Source of the DNA: JAOTZA01 sp965224065
GTDB lineage: Bacteria; Acidobacteriota; Thermoanaerobaculia; Multivoradales; JAHEKO01
Length of the DNA: 64,000 nt
Assembly (NCBI GenBank): GCA_965224065.1
Contig: CBDCYF010000005.1
Coordinates: forward strand, 806,001-870,000
Reading direction: 5' to 3'
Shown here in pieces: positions 1 to 8,730 of this stretch. Both the position numbers and the translations under genes were made by a program. How positions within the stretch are numbered: the stretch's first letter is position 1; every line of letters begins with the position of its first letter. The notes below the pieces were generated by a model that did no database searches, was not told the origin of the DNA, and saw only the letters and a program-made list of their open reading frames with translations.

Positions 1-606
1 GATGTCGAAGGTTCCCCCGCCGAGGTCGTAGACAGCGATCGTGTCGGCCTCGCCCTCGCTGTCCAGCCCGTAGGACAGGGCCGCCGCGGTGGGCTCGTTG
101 AGAATCCGCAGGACCTCGAGCCCGGCGATCTTGCTCGCGTCGCGGGTCGCTTGCCGCTGGGAGTCGTTGAAGTAGGCCGGCACGGTGACGATCGCCTCGG
201 TGACCTCCTCGCCGAGCACTTCTTCGGCAAAACGCTTGATCTCGAGCAGGATGAACGCCGAGATCTCTTCGGGGCTGTACTGGCGGTCGCGAATCTGGAT
301 CTTGACGTCGCCGTTGGCCGCCTCGACCAGCGGGTACGGCAAGATCTCGCGCGCCCGCTGGACCTCGGGGTCGTCGAACTTGCGCCCGATCAGCCGCTTG
401 ACCGCAAAGACGGTGTTTTGCGGGTTGGTGATCGCCTGGCGTTTGGCGATCTGTCCCACCAGACGGTCACCTTCCTCGGTGAACGCAACGATCGACGCGG
501 TCGTCCGGCTGCCCTCGCGGTTGGCCAACACACGGGGCGCAGCCACGTCGACCACCGCGCCACAACAATTTGTCGTCCCGAGGTCGATGCCGAGAATCTT
601 CCCCAT
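1..606 (-). CDS. dnaK: Molecular chaperone DnaK (Hsp70), N-terminal part, cut by window start
   Basis: Hsp70 ATPase that refolds client proteins with GrpE and DnaJ in the cytoplasm. The ATG at 606-604 gives a protein opening MGKILGIDLGTTNCC, the phosphate-1 loop of the Hsp70 nucleotide-binding domain. It continues with NPQNTVFAVKRLIGRKF, VPAYFNDSQRQATRDA and NEPTAAALSYG, and the last visible residues are the second phosphate loop (YDLGGGTFD). About 202 codons are visible, one third of a normal DnaK; the rest lies beyond base 1. The stop codon of grpE (609-607) directly abuts the ATG, so this is the third gene of an hrcA-grpE-dnaK operon. Nothing looks degenerate. Confidence 0.97.
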   Translation of the reverse strand, partial: MGKILGIDLGTTNCCGAVVDVAAPRVLANREGSRTTASIVAFTEEGDRLVGQIAKRQAITNPQNTVFAVKRLIGRKFDDPEVQRAREILPYPLVEAANGDVKIQIRDRQYSPEEISAFILLEIKRFAEEVLGEEVTEAIVTVPAYFNDSQRQATRDASKIAGLEVLRILNEPTAAALSYGLDSEGEADTIAVYDLGGGTFDI

Positions 607-1338
607 TTATTCTCGATCCGGGTCTTCCGCCCCGGCCGGGTCACCCGCGGGCTGGCGTGGCTCCTGCGCCGGCACGGACACGGTCACTTTTGCCGGCCGC
701 AACAGACGCTCGCGCATCAAGTAGCCCTCCTGGTGAACGCTGTCTACGGCGGGCTCGCCGATCCCGGCCCCCTCGTTGCGCGACACCGCCTCGTGTACGG
801 CGGGATCGAAAAGCTGGCCGGACGCCTCGACTCTTTCGACTCCGTGACGGCGCATCAGGTCTTCGACCTGGCGCAGGATCATCTCGACACCCGACTTGAG
901 GTCCTCCAGCCGGCCCTCGGAGCTCACCGCCCGCTCCAGGTTGTCGACCACGTCGAGCAGCTCGCGGAGCACCTCAAAACCGTCGTAGCGGCTCAGTTGC
1001 TCGCGCTCTCGCTCGACTCGCTTGCGGTAGTTCTCGAAATCGGCCAGCGTGCGAATCGAGCGCTCGCGAAACTCGGCGGCCTGCTGCCGCAACCGCACCG
1101 CCTCGTCCGCCGCCCCCGCCACGGCGGTCACCTCGATGCCTCGCTCATCGGTTCCTTCCTCGGCGGCGGGCCCGGCGGTCGACTCGCCGTCGTGTGGCTC
1201 CGGCTTGACCGTCGCCTCGACCGCGTGGAGGGCCTCCTGGATCGCCTCCTCCAGGTTCTCATCGACATCGGAGTCGAGCTCGAAACCGTCTTCCTCGCTT
1301 GGCGCCTGGGGAGTTGCCTTTTGATCGTCGTTCATCAT
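607..1338 (-). CDS. grpE: Nucleotide exchange factor GrpE
   Basis: GrpE homodimer that drives ADP release from DnaK. The 243-residue product has an acidic, low-complexity N-terminus (residues 1-75). A long heptad-rich helix follows, containing the family signature RTLADFENYRKRVERER, and then a beta-rich C-terminal head with FDPAVHEAV. The length is slightly above the usual 190-210 because of the acidic leader. Tandem start codons (MM) occur at 1338 and 1335. The gene lies only 2 bases after the hrcA stop and abuts dnaK, so translation is probably coupled. Confidence 0.95.
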   Translation of the reverse strand: MMNDDQKATPQAPSEEDGFELDSDVDENLEEAIQEALHAVEATVKPEPHDGESTAGPAAEEGTDERGIEVTAVAGAADEAVRLRQQAAEFRERSIRTLADFENYRKRVEREREQLSRYDGFEVLRELLDVVDNLERAVSSEGRLEDLKSGVEMILRQVEDLMRRHGVERVEASGQLFDPAVHEAVSRNEGAGIGEPAVDSVHQEGYLMRERLLRPAKVTVSVPAQEPRQPAGDPAGAEDPDRE

Positions 1339-1340
1339 TT

Positions 1341-2420
1341 TTAGGCGTCCGAAATCCCTACAAATGCCTGCTCCAGGGCATAACTCAATCGCTCGCCAAA
1401 ATAATCCACCAGCGGGATGACTTTCTGATACTCCATCCTCGACGGCCCCACGATCGCCAGCGAGCCCGTGGTGCGCTCATCCACGCCGTAGGTCGTACCC
1501 ACCATGCTGAAATCGAGATTCGAGGTCAGGTCGCACTCCTTACCGATCAGGACGCGAACACCGGTTCCCTCGATCACCCGGTTGAGCATCTGGACCAACG
1601 AGGCGTGATCGGAAAACGCCCCCAGCATGAGCCGCACACGCTCCAGATCGGAGAGCTCGGGCTGACCCAAAACGGTGGTCGTGCCCTCGACGAACACGCC
1701 CGGATCGTCTCCGTCGCGCAGCACCTCCTGCGCCAGCTGGATCGCGTCGCCCAGGAGTCGATCGACCTTGGCCCGCTCCTCCGACATGGCCTCGATGAGA
1801 CGGTTGCGGATTTGCCGCAACGTCAAGCCGCCGTAGTTGTCGGTCAGATAGTTGGAGATCCTTACCAGCTCTTCGCGCTCGAGCGGTTGACTGGTCTCGA
1901 TCACCTTGTTGTCGGTGAATCCGCCGGTCGACACCAGGATGCACAGCACTTTCCTGCCGGTCAGGTTGACAAAGGTGATCGACCGCAGCCTGGTCTCGCC
2001 CAGATCGGGCGTGACGACGATTGCGATCTGGTGGGTCATGTCCGACAGGAGCTGGCTGGTGGAGGACAGCAGCCGATCGAAATCGCCGCTCTCGCCACTG
2101 ACCGTTTCGTCGATCTGGAGACGCTCGCGCTTCGACACCCGCCGCGCCGACATCAGCGAGTCGATATAGAGATGGTAGCCGGCCCGTGTCGGCACCCGCC
2201 CGGCCGATGTGTGGGGCTGGGCGAGGTAGCCCATTTCCTCGAGATCGGCCATGACGTTGCGCACTGTGGCGGGGGATAGCTTGCTGCGCCCCGCTTTTGC
2301 GACCGATCGCGAGCTCACCGGCTCGCCACGCAGAATAAAGGCGCGTATGGTGTCTTTCAGGATCTCGCGGTCGCGCCCGTTGAGTTCCGGGCCTTCCATG
2401 CTGGCTCTCTTGCTACCCAT
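1341..2420 (-). CDS. hrcA: Heat-inducible transcription repressor HrcA
   Basis: Repressor of class I heat-shock genes, normally binding CIRCE operators with help from GroEL. The N-terminus has the winged-helix DNA-binding segment (REILKDTIRAFILRGEPVSS, then SPATVRNVMADLEEMGYL and HTSAGRVPT). The C-terminus has the HrcA dimerisation domain ending in VDYFGERLSYALEQAF. I chose the ATG at 2420 because GAGG lies just upstream. A TTG at 2435 and an ATG at 2399 are alternatives. It heads the hrcA-grpE-dnaK operon. No CIRCE inverted repeat is visible in the upstream 200 bases, so HrcA may act elsewhere or through a divergent operator. Confidence 0.95.
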   Translation of the reverse strand: MGSKRASMEGPELNGRDREILKDTIRAFILRGEPVSSRSVAKAGRSKLSPATVRNVMADLEEMGYLAQPHTSAGRVPTRAGYHLYIDSLMSARRVSKRERLQIDETVSGESGDFDRLLSSTSQLLSDMTHQIAIVVTPDLGETRLRSITFVNLTGRKVLCILVSTGGFTDNKVIETSQPLEREELVRISNYLTDNYGGLTLRQIRNRLIEAMSEERAKVDRLLGDAIQLAQEVLRDGDDPGVFVEGTTTVLGQPELSDLERVRLMLGAFSDHASLVQMLNRVIEGTGVRVLIGKECDLTSNLDFSMVGTTYGVDERTTGSLAIVGPSRMEYQKVIPLVDYFGERLSYALEQAFVGISDA

Positions 2421-2520
2421 CAAATCCTCAACCAACGTTCGGCTGATACACCTCGACTCCGCCGGAGAGCCCGACGTGATTTCCGGCCGCCCGTTCTTGC
2501 GGGTCTCCCTCCCGGAAGCT

Positions 2521-2526
2521 ATTCTA
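2521..2526 (-). promoter_or_regulatory. Candidate -10 box for the hrcA operon
   Basis: TAGAAT on the minus strand, about 100 bases upstream of hrcA. The same hexamer recurs before plsC and the amidase gene in this window. No convincing -35 partner is seen at 16-18 bases, so this is weak. The rest of the 2421-2638 gap shows no CIRCE element, tRNA or small ORF with support. Confidence 0.25.
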
Positions 2527-2638
2527 ACCCAGAGGCGGTTGCCACCGGCCGCCGAGCGGCCGCTGCCGAACGCTCGGTGTCAACGGTTCCGAGGGGCGAC
2601 GGGAAGGAAATCCTGCGCTCCGATCCCCAAGAAGAGTC

Positions 2639-3574
2639 ATGGCCTTTTTTAACTACAGCACGATGCAGATGACCGCCAAGATCGTCTATTACGGTCCCGG
2701 TCTCGGCGGCAAGACGACCAATCTAGAGTACATCTACGGCCATACCACCAACGATTCCCGCGGCGAGATGGTCTCGCTCGAGACCCAGACCGATCGCACG
2801 CTGTTTTTCGACCTGCTACCGATGGAGGTCGGGACGATCGCCGGCTTCAAGGCCCGCATCCAGCTCTATACGGTCCCCGGGCAGGTGTTCTACAACTCCA
2901 CGCGCAAGTTGGTGCTCAAAGGAGTCGACGGTGTGGTCTTTGTGGCGGACTCGCAAAAGCCGATGATGCACTCGAATGTCGAGTCGCTGGCGAATCTAGA
3001 GGAGAACCTCACCGAGTTGGGGCTGTCGAGCTCGAGCCTTCCCATCGTTCTGCAATACAACAAACGCGACCTCCCCGACATCGCCCCGGTCGACGAGCTC
3101 GAGAAAAAGCTCAACACCAACAGTTGGACGTCCTTCGAAGCCTCGGCCCTGACCGGACTCGGTGTCTTCGAGACCTTGCGGGCGATCTCCAAGCTCACCC
3201 TGATCTCCTTGCGTGGCCAGCTCGAAGCGGCCGCCGCCGGCGAGATGGAACCCAGCGTCTCTTTCGATCGAACCGAGGCCGCTACCCGGCCGGCTTCCGA
3301 CGGCGAGGGGGCGGCGAGTCAAACCGCGACGGAGCCGGCGGACACCGAGACAGCGCGCCGTGTCGTCGACCAGAAACTCCGCCGCGATTTCATTCTCCGC
3401 CTGCCGGAGGACGAGTTCGGCCGCGCCGCGACGATCAACGCTCAGCTCAAAGTCCTCGACGAAGAGGGGAAAACGCTAAGAGCCTCGCAGGCCCTCTCGT
3501 TCGAGATCGACCGGCACCCCGACCTCGAGGAGGTCATGGTCCGACTGAGCCTGAAGATGAAGTCGGAAGGCTGA
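2639..3574 (+). CDS. mglA: MglA-like Ras-superfamily GTPase with C-terminal extension
   Basis: Small GTPase of the MglA family, which sets cell polarity and controls type IV pili or gliding in other bacteria. The protein opens MAFFNYSTMQMTAKIVYYGP. Its P-loop GPGLGGKTT (residues 19-27), switch-II-region PGQ (TVPGQVFY) and NKRD guanine-specificity motif are all present. Canonical MglA is about 195 residues. This one is 311, with a roughly 115-residue tail that is first acidic and proline/alanine-rich and then a folded-looking segment (RDFILRLPEDEFGRAATIN). No MglB partner is adjacent. A pilus retraction ATPase is encoded at 44.4-46 kb in the same window. Family assignment is firm; the role of the tail is unknown. 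Confidence 0.88.
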   Translation: MAFFNYSTMQMTAKIVYYGPGLGGKTTNLEYIYGHTTNDSRGEMVSLETQTDRTLFFDLLPMEVGTIAGFKARIQLYTVPGQVFYNSTRKLVLKGVDGVVFVADSQKPMMHSNVESLANLEENLTELGLSSSSLPIVLQYNKRDLPDIAPVDELEKKLNTNSWTSFEASALTGLGVFETLRAISKLTLISLRGQLEAAAAGEMEPSVSFDRTEAATRPASDGEGAASQTATEPADTETARRVVDQKLRRDFILRLPEDEFGRAATINAQLKVLDEEGKTLRASQALSFEIDRHPDLEEVMVRLSLKMKSEG

Positions 3575-3644
3575 TCCCGGCGGAGCCCGCGGCCACCGAG
3601 GGTGGCGGCGGGGTCGTGCGAGAATCGCCGGCAGCACTCAAAAC

Positions 3645-4103
3645 ATGAAATGTCCCTTCTGCAACGAGCTCAAAGACCGGGTGGTCGACTCGAGAGAAAG
3701 TCGCGACGGCATGACCATCCGGCGGCGACGCGAATGCCTGAGCTGCAGCCGCCGTTTTACCTCCTACGAGCAGATCGAGGACATCCCCTACATGGTGGTC
3801 AAGAACGACGGTACCCGCGAGGAATTCGACCGTCAGAAGCTGCTGGCCGGGCTGCACAAGGCCTGCGAGAAACGCCCGGTGCCGGCCAAGGCCCTGCAGG
3901 AGGTCGTCGACGTCGTCGAACAGGCCCTCCACGAGCGAGAAGAGCGCGAGATGTCCACGCGTGACATCGGGGCGCTGATCATGGAGGGGCTCAAGGCCCT
4001 GGATCAGGTGGCCTATGTTCGTTTTGCGTCGGTCTACCGCCGCTTTGAGGATCTCGACGCGTTTATGGAGGAGCTCAACCGGCTGGTCCGCCAGCGGGGT
4101 TGA
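3645..4103 (+). CDS. nrdR: Transcriptional repressor NrdR
   Basis: Nucleotide-sensing repressor of ribonucleotide reductase genes. The 152-residue length is typical. The N-terminal zinc ribbon has cysteines 3, 6, 31 and 34 (MKCPFCNE and ECLSCSRRFTSYE). The ATP-cone follows (VVKNDGTREEFDRQKLLAGLHKAC, split here only by description) and ends in YVRFASVYRRFEDLDAF. The ATG at 3645 is the only start that keeps the zinc ribbon intact. No ribonucleotide reductase gene lies nearby, so its targets are elsewhere. It is followed 18 bases later by the hsp20 gene. Confidence 0.96.
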   Translation: MKCPFCNELKDRVVDSRESRDGMTIRRRRECLSCSRRFTSYEQIEDIPYMVVKNDGTREEFDRQKLLAGLHKACEKRPVPAKALQEVVDVVEQALHEREEREMSTRDIGALIMEGLKALDQVAYVRFASVYRRFEDLDAFMEELNRLVRQRG

Positions 4104-4121
4104 GATTCGCCGGTTCCACCG

Positions 4122-4580
4122 ATGACGGTCCACTACAGCACCCTTCTTCTGGTCTCGCAGCTCCAGGGTGAGCTGGAGCGCGTGTTGAGCGAGGCCGCTG
4201 GCGCCCGCGAGCCCGCCGAGCCCCGTTGGCCGGCCACGGAGGCGCCGCCGCCCCTCGATATCCAGGAGACCGAGAACCGACTCATGATCACCGTCGAGGT
4301 GCCGGGTCTCGAGGCCGAGGAGCTGGCGATCGAGATCAACGGCAAGGATCTAGTGGTGCGTGGAAACCGCCGCTCTTCCCAGGGCGCGGAGACCGCCCGC
4401 CGGTTCCACTGTATGGAGCGCGCCCGCGGCTCCTTCGAGAGATTGCTGCGGATCGACGACAGGATCGACCCACGGCGCGCGACGGCGAGACTCGAGCGCG
4501 GTGTGCTCTCCATCGACCTTCCCAAGCTGCGCGATGACCGCCGTGGCGGCTTCCGAGTACCGATCGATGGCGCAGACTGA
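4122..4580 (+). CDS. Small heat-shock protein (Hsp20/alpha-crystallin family)
   Basis: ATP-independent holdase chaperone. The 152-residue protein has a short N-terminal arm and an alpha-crystallin domain (about residues 42-138) that begins LDIQETENRLMITVEVPGL. It contains the core GNRR beta strand and the conserved RLERGVLSIDLPK near the end. The last 14 bases overlap the start of lon, so the two genes are probably translated together. That pairs a holdase with a protease in one heat-shock unit. The start ATG at 4122 follows nrdR closely. Confidence 0.9.
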   Translation: MTVHYSTLLLVSQLQGELERVLSEAAGAREPAEPRWPATEAPPPLDIQETENRLMITVEVPGLEAEELAIEINGKDLVVRGNRRSSQGAETARRFHCMERARGSFERLLRIDDRIDPRRATARLERGVLSIDLPKLRDDRRGGFRVPIDGAD

Positions 4581-7002
4581 AGATCTCACGCTGCAGGGCG
4601 ACCCCGCCGCTCAGGAACCGCTGCGGCTGCCCGACGTCCTCCCCGTGCTCCCGCTCAAGGACACGGTCGTCTTTCCCTACATCATGCTGCCGCTCTCGAT
4701 CGGCCGCGATCGAAGTGTGCTGGCGGTGGACCAAGCGCTCTCGGAGCACCGCATCATCATGCTGCTCACGCAGAAGGATGCCTCGGTCGACCACCCGGGT
4801 GAGGACGATCTCCATACCCTCGGTACGGCCGCGGTCATCATGCGGATGCTCAAGCTTCCCGACGGCCGGATCCGCATTCTCGTCCAGGGCCTGACACGCG
4901 CGCGCGTCGAGTACATCAGCCAGACCGAGCCCTTTCTCCAGGCTCGTGTCACCCAGGTGGACGACGAGGTTTCGGAGACCACCTCGCTAGAGGGCGAGGC
5001 CCTGGTGCGGGCGGTCAAGGACGGCCTCGAACGAGTCGTTCAACTGGGCAAGACCATCTCGCCCGAAGTCGCCGTGATCGCGGCCAACCTGGATGACGCG
5101 GCGCGTCTCGCCGATCTGGTCGCCAGCAACCTGGAGCTCAAGCCCGAAGAGGCACAAGAGGTTCTGCGGACGCAGAACCCGGTGGAGAGGCTGGCCAAGG
5201 TGAACGTCATCTTGGCCCGCGAGGTCCAGCTTCTGACCATGCAGCAGGAGATCTCCTCCCAGGCCCGGGGCGAGATGGACAAGAGCCAGCGGGAGTATTT
5301 TCTGCGCCAGCAGCTCAAGGCGATCCGCGACGAGCTCGGCGAGGGCGAGGACCTTGCGGACGACATCGCCAACTACCGCCGCATCGCGGAAGAGAAAGGG
5401 TTTCCCGACGAGGCCCTCGAGGAGCTCGAGCGCCAGATCAAAAAGCTCGAGCGCACCCACCCGGACAGCGCCGAGACCGCCGTTCTGCGCAACTACCTCG
5501 ACTGGCTGACCTCGCTGCCGTGGAAGAGCTACAGCGAAGACCGGCTGGATCTCGACAACGCCCGCGAGGTCCTGGACGAGGACCACTACGGCCTGGACAA
5601 GATCAAGGAGCGCATCATCGAGTACCTGGCGGTGCGCAAGCTCAACCCCGAGACCAAGGGACCGATCCTCTGCTTTGTCGGCCCCCCGGGGGTCGGCAAG
5701 ACCTCACTGGGCCGCTCGGTGGCCCGCGCGCTCGGCCGCGAGTTCGTGCGCCTGTCGCTCGGTGGTGTGCGCGACGAAGCCGAGATCCGCGGTCACCGCC
5801 GGACCTATGTGGGAGCGCTTCCCGGACGCATCCTGCAGGGGCTCCACCAGGCCGGGACCAGCAACCCTGTTTTTATGCTCGACGAGATCGACAAGCTCGG
5901 TACCGACTTCCGCGGCGACCCTTCATCGGCGCTGCTGGAAGTCCTCGACCCGGAGCAGAACTTCAGCTTTCGCGACCACTACCTCGGTGTGGCCTACGAT
6001 CTCTCCAAGGTGATGTTCATCACCACCGCCAACCAGCTCCTGCCCATTCAGCCCGCCTTTCTCGACCGCATGGAAGTCATCCGTCTCTCGGGCTATGTCG
6101 AGGCCGAGAAAATCGAGATCGCGCGCCGCCATCTGGTGCCAAAACAAATCGCCGAGCACGGCTTGACGCCGCGCGAGCTGCGGATCACCGACGCGGCGCT
6201 GCGCAGGATCATCCGCGGCTACACCAAGGAAGCCGGGCTACGGAACCTGGAGCGCGAGCTGGCGGCGCTGTGCCGCAAAGTGGCGGTCAAGGTGGCACGG
6301 AACCCCAAAGCCCCACAGACAAGACTCTCGGCGCGCAACATCGGCGAGTTTCTCGGCCCCGAAAAGCACTTCAGCGAAGAGCTCCTCAGCCACAATCGCG
6401 TCGGTGTGGCCACCGGCCTGGCTTGGACGCCGTCGGGCGGCGACCTGCTCTTTATCGAGGCGGTGGCGGTTCCGGGAAGTGGCAAGTCCATGCTGACCGG
6501 CCAGCTCGGCGAGGTCATGAAGGAGTCGGCGCAAGCCGCGATGACCTTTGCCCGCGGCCTGCTGCCGTCCGGCCAGGATCAAAACGGTTTCTTCTCCGAC
6601 CACGATCTTCATATCCACGTGCCGGCCGGCTCGATCCCAAAAGACGGGCCGTCGGCCGGCATCACCATCGCTACCGCCATCGTGTCGTTGCTGTGCGGGA
6701 TCCCCGTAGACCGGCGGGTGGCGATGACCGGCGAGATCACCCTGCGCGGCGACATCCTCCCCATCGGCGGTCTCAAGGAGAAGGTCATCGCCGCCAAGGG
6801 GGCCGGCATTCGAACGTTGGTTCTCCCCAAGCTCAACGACCGCGATCTCGAAGAGATCCCCCCGGAGCTCAAGGAAGGGCTCGAGTTTCACCTCGTCGAG
6901 CACCTGGACGAGGTCCTGGCGATCGCCGTACCCGGTTACAAGGGCGGATCCAAAAAGGGCCGCCGCTCCCCGCGCACACGGCGCGCCCAGCCGCCTGGAT
7001 GA
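4567..7002 (+). CDS. lon: ATP-dependent protease Lon (LonA)
   Basis: Cytoplasmic AAA+ serine protease that degrades misfolded and regulatory proteins. The ATG at 4567 overlaps hsp20 and gives 811 residues, a normal LonA length. Upstream in-frame starts lie inside hsp20 and are rejected. The N-terminal substrate domain begins LPVLPLKDTVVFPYIMLPL. The Walker A motif GPPGVGKTS is near residue 372 and Walker B is FMLDEIDK. The protease domain has the catalytic Ser696 in KDGPSAGIT and Lys739 in GGLKEK, spaced exactly as in characterised Lon. The tail is basic (KKGRRSPRTRR), which may aid DNA binding. Confidence 0.97.
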   Translation: MAQTEDLTLQGDPAAQEPLRLPDVLPVLPLKDTVVFPYIMLPLSIGRDRSVLAVDQALSEHRIIMLLTQKDASVDHPGEDDLHTLGTAAVIMRMLKLPDGRIRILVQGLTRARVEYISQTEPFLQARVTQVDDEVSETTSLEGEALVRAVKDGLERVVQLGKTISPEVAVIAANLDDAARLADLVASNLELKPEEAQEVLRTQNPVERLAKVNVILAREVQLLTMQQEISSQARGEMDKSQREYFLRQQLKAIRDELGEGEDLADDIANYRRIAEEKGFPDEALEELERQIKKLERTHPDSAETAVLRNYLDWLTSLPWKSYSEDRLDLDNAREVLDEDHYGLDKIKERIIEYLAVRKLNPETKGPILCFVGPPGVGKTSLGRSVARALGREFVRLSLGGVRDEAEIRGHRRTYVGALPGRILQGLHQAGTSNPVFMLDEIDKLGTDFRGDPSSALLEVLDPEQNFSFRDHYLGVAYDLSKVMFITTANQLLPIQPAFLDRMEVIRLSGYVEAEKIEIARRHLVPKQIAEHGLTPRELRITDAALRRIIRGYTKEAGLRNLERELAALCRKVAVKVARNPKAPQTRLSARNIGEFLGPEKHFSEELLSHNRVGVATGLAWTPSGGDLLFIEAVAVPGSGKSMLTGQLGEVMKESAQAAMTFARGLLPSGQDQNGFFSDHDLHIHVPAGSIPKDGPSAGITIATAIVSLLCGIPVDRRVAMTGEITLRGDILPIGGLKEKVIAAKGAGIRTLVLPKLNDRDLEEIPPELKEGLEFHLVEHLDEVLAIAVPGYKGGSKKGRRSPRTRRAQPPG

Positions 7003-7050
7003 CCTCGGGTGGATGAGCCTGGACAGATGAGCTCGGGCGGGTGAGCTCGG
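7003..7050 (+). repeat. Degenerate short direct repeats between lon and thiL
   Basis: The stretch after the lon stop reads as imperfect copies of a roughly 15-base unit containing GATGAGC(C/T)(T/C)GG and GGTGAGCTCGG. They contain out-of-frame start-like triplets just before the thiL GTG. This may simply reflect local slippage. Confidence 0.35.
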
Positions 7051-8060
7051 TTCGAAAAGGCGGCGCCGGCCGGCCCGTCCCGGTCGAAGAAGATCGACTC
7101 ATCTCCTGGCTGCGTCAACGGGCCGCGCAGCAAGGCGCGGACCGGCTGGGGGACGATGCCGCGCTGGTCCCGGCGCCCGGCTGGGCGGTCACGGTCGATC
7201 AACAGATCGAGGAGGTTCACTTTCTCCGCGGTACGCCGCCCGAGATCGTGGCGCGGCGGCTGCTGGCGGTCAACCTCTCCGATCTGGCCGCGATGGGGGC
7301 TCGACCGGTCTTTGCGCTGCTGACCGTCGCGGCACCCCCCGACTTCCCTTTCCGCCGCTTTCACAACGCCCTCCTCCGAGCTTGCCGGCGCCACGGTGTC
7401 GAGCTGGCCGGGGGGGACCACTCCCGTTCGGGCCGGCTGCACACCACTCTGACCCTGCTGGGCCGCAAACCATCCGGCGGCCGGTGGCTTCGCCGCGCCA
7501 ACGGGCGCGCGGGTGACCGGCTGTGGGTCGGCGGCTCCCTGGGAGAGGCGGCGATCGGGCGCCTGCTGCTGGCGGCGGGTGCGAGGTCGGAAAGCCGTCG
7601 GATCGTTCTCCCGCGGCAGTTTACGGCGCCACAACCACTCGCCGCCGCCGCGCGGCGGGCCGTTCGCCGTCACCTCGCCCCCGAGCCGCAACTCGATCTG
7701 GCCTCATGGCTCACCCGGCGGCGGCGTGCCGCGGCCATCGACGTCTCCGACGGCCTGCTGCTCGATCTTCGCCGGCTATGCCGCGAGAGCGGGGTCTCGG
7801 CCACCATCGACGCCACCGAGCTCCCACTCGCCCCCCGCGCAGACGACCTCGCCACGCGTCTGGGGCACGAGGCCGTCGAGCTGGCGCTCACCGGGGGTGA
7901 GGACTACACGCTGCTCTTCTCGCTACCTCGGCGTGCGGTGCCGCCGCCGCGCTTCCGCTGCACCGCCATCGGCGAGCTCCGCCCGGGAGCGGGAGTCCGG
8001 GCGGAAGGAGCTCCCGGCGGAGCGCCCTCCAGGCCGGGCTGGGACCATTTCGGCTCCTAA
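7041..8060 (+). CDS. thiL: Thiamine-monophosphate kinase ThiL
   Basis: Phosphorylates thiamine monophosphate to the pyrophosphate coenzyme. The PurM/ThiL fold is recognisable from GDDAALV, the conserved VDQQIEEVHF and LAVNLSDLAAMGARP segments, ELAGGDHSRS, AIDVSDGLLLDL and ALTGGEDYTLLF. The 339-residue length fits the family. The start is a GTG at 7041; the preceding 40 bases are a degenerate run of GGATGAGC/GGTGAGC-like direct repeats, so start choice is not fully certain. The stop overlaps by four bases with the convergent double-HTH gene. Confidence 0.9.
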   Translation: MSSVRKGGAGRPVPVEEDRLISWLRQRAAQQGADRLGDDAALVPAPGWAVTVDQQIEEVHFLRGTPPEIVARRLLAVNLSDLAAMGARPVFALLTVAAPPDFPFRRFHNALLRACRRHGVELAGGDHSRSGRLHTTLTLLGRKPSGGRWLRRANGRAGDRLWVGGSLGEAAIGRLLLAAGARSESRRIVLPRQFTAPQPLAAAARRAVRRHLAPEPQLDLASWLTRRRRAAAIDVSDGLLLDLRRLCRESGVSATIDATELPLAPRADDLATRLGHEAVELALTGGEDYTLLFSLPRRAVPPPRFRCTAIGELRPGAGVRAEGAPGGAPSRPGWDHFGS

Positions 8061-8674
8061 TCGGGCCGGATGGTGATCCGGAGCGGCTTTTTCAGCAGCC
8101 GAGTGATCGCGTTGAGCTGTTTGGTGACCTCACGGTTCGCCTTCTCCAGCTCACGGACCCGGCGCGCGAGCGCCGCGCTGGCCACGGTCCCCGAACGCCC
8201 ACCGCTCATCAGGCTCTGCGGCCCCCGACGGCTCTGCGAGCGGATCTTGCGGAAGACCTCCACGGCCGCCGGCGGGTAGCGACGCTTACGCCCACTCCCC
8301 ACGTGGGGAATCTTGTCCGAGTGCAGCTTTACGTACCTCAAGAGCGTCGGGTAGGAGATCCCGGTTCGGCGGCGGATCTCGAGAAGCGTCAGCAAGTCGC
8401 CCTTCGCGGCCGTGGTGCGCCGTGAGGCGGCCTTGCTCCGGGTGGTTTTCTTGCGTGTGCTGGACGCCTTCCGGCCCCGCTTCTTGAGATTCTCTTTTTT
8501 GATCGCCGAGATGACCGCGAAGGCCTCTTTGGGATAGCGCTGTTTGCGCCCCTTGCCGACCGACGGAATCCGCCGCTGGTACTTCTTCTTGTACCTCTGG
8601 AGCGTCGGCATCGAGATGCCGGTCTTCTGGCTCACCTCGGTGAGCGTATAGAGCTTTCTCTTCGCTGGTGCCAT
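8057..8674 (-). CDS. Double helix-turn-helix (MerR/excisionase-like) DNA-binding protein
   Basis: Likely transcriptional regulator. Two homologous MerR-like HTH modules lie in tandem. The first is at about residues 8-52 (TLTEVSQKTGISMPTLQRY, then IPSVGKGRKQRYPKEA). The second is at about 94-140 (TLLEIRRRTGISYPTLLRY, then IPHVGSGRKRRYPPAA). They are joined by a very basic Lys/Arg/Ser linker. A C-terminal coiled coil (RVRELEKANREVTKQLNAI) probably dimerises it, and no effector-binding domain is present. A good Shine-Dalgarno (AAGGAGG) precedes the ATG at 8674. It converges on thiL with overlapping stops. Targets are unknown. Confidence 0.75.
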   Translation of the reverse strand: MAPAKRKLYTLTEVSQKTGISMPTLQRYKKKYQRRIPSVGKGRKQRYPKEAFAVISAIKKENLKKRGRKASSTRKKTTRSKAASRRTTAAKGDLLTLLEIRRRTGISYPTLLRYVKLHSDKIPHVGSGRKRRYPPAAVEVFRKIRSQSRRGPQSLMSGGRSGTVASAALARRVRELEKANREVTKQLNAITRLLKKPLRITIRPD

Positions 8675-8730
8675 CAGCGGCCCTCCTTCAACCTACACAA
8701 ACTGGCAGCAGTTGTCCCCCTGCTGGCCGA

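Noticed and set aside
151..1344. Plus-strand open frame opposite dnaK and grpE
   Set aside because: Antisense shadow of conserved heat-shock genes.
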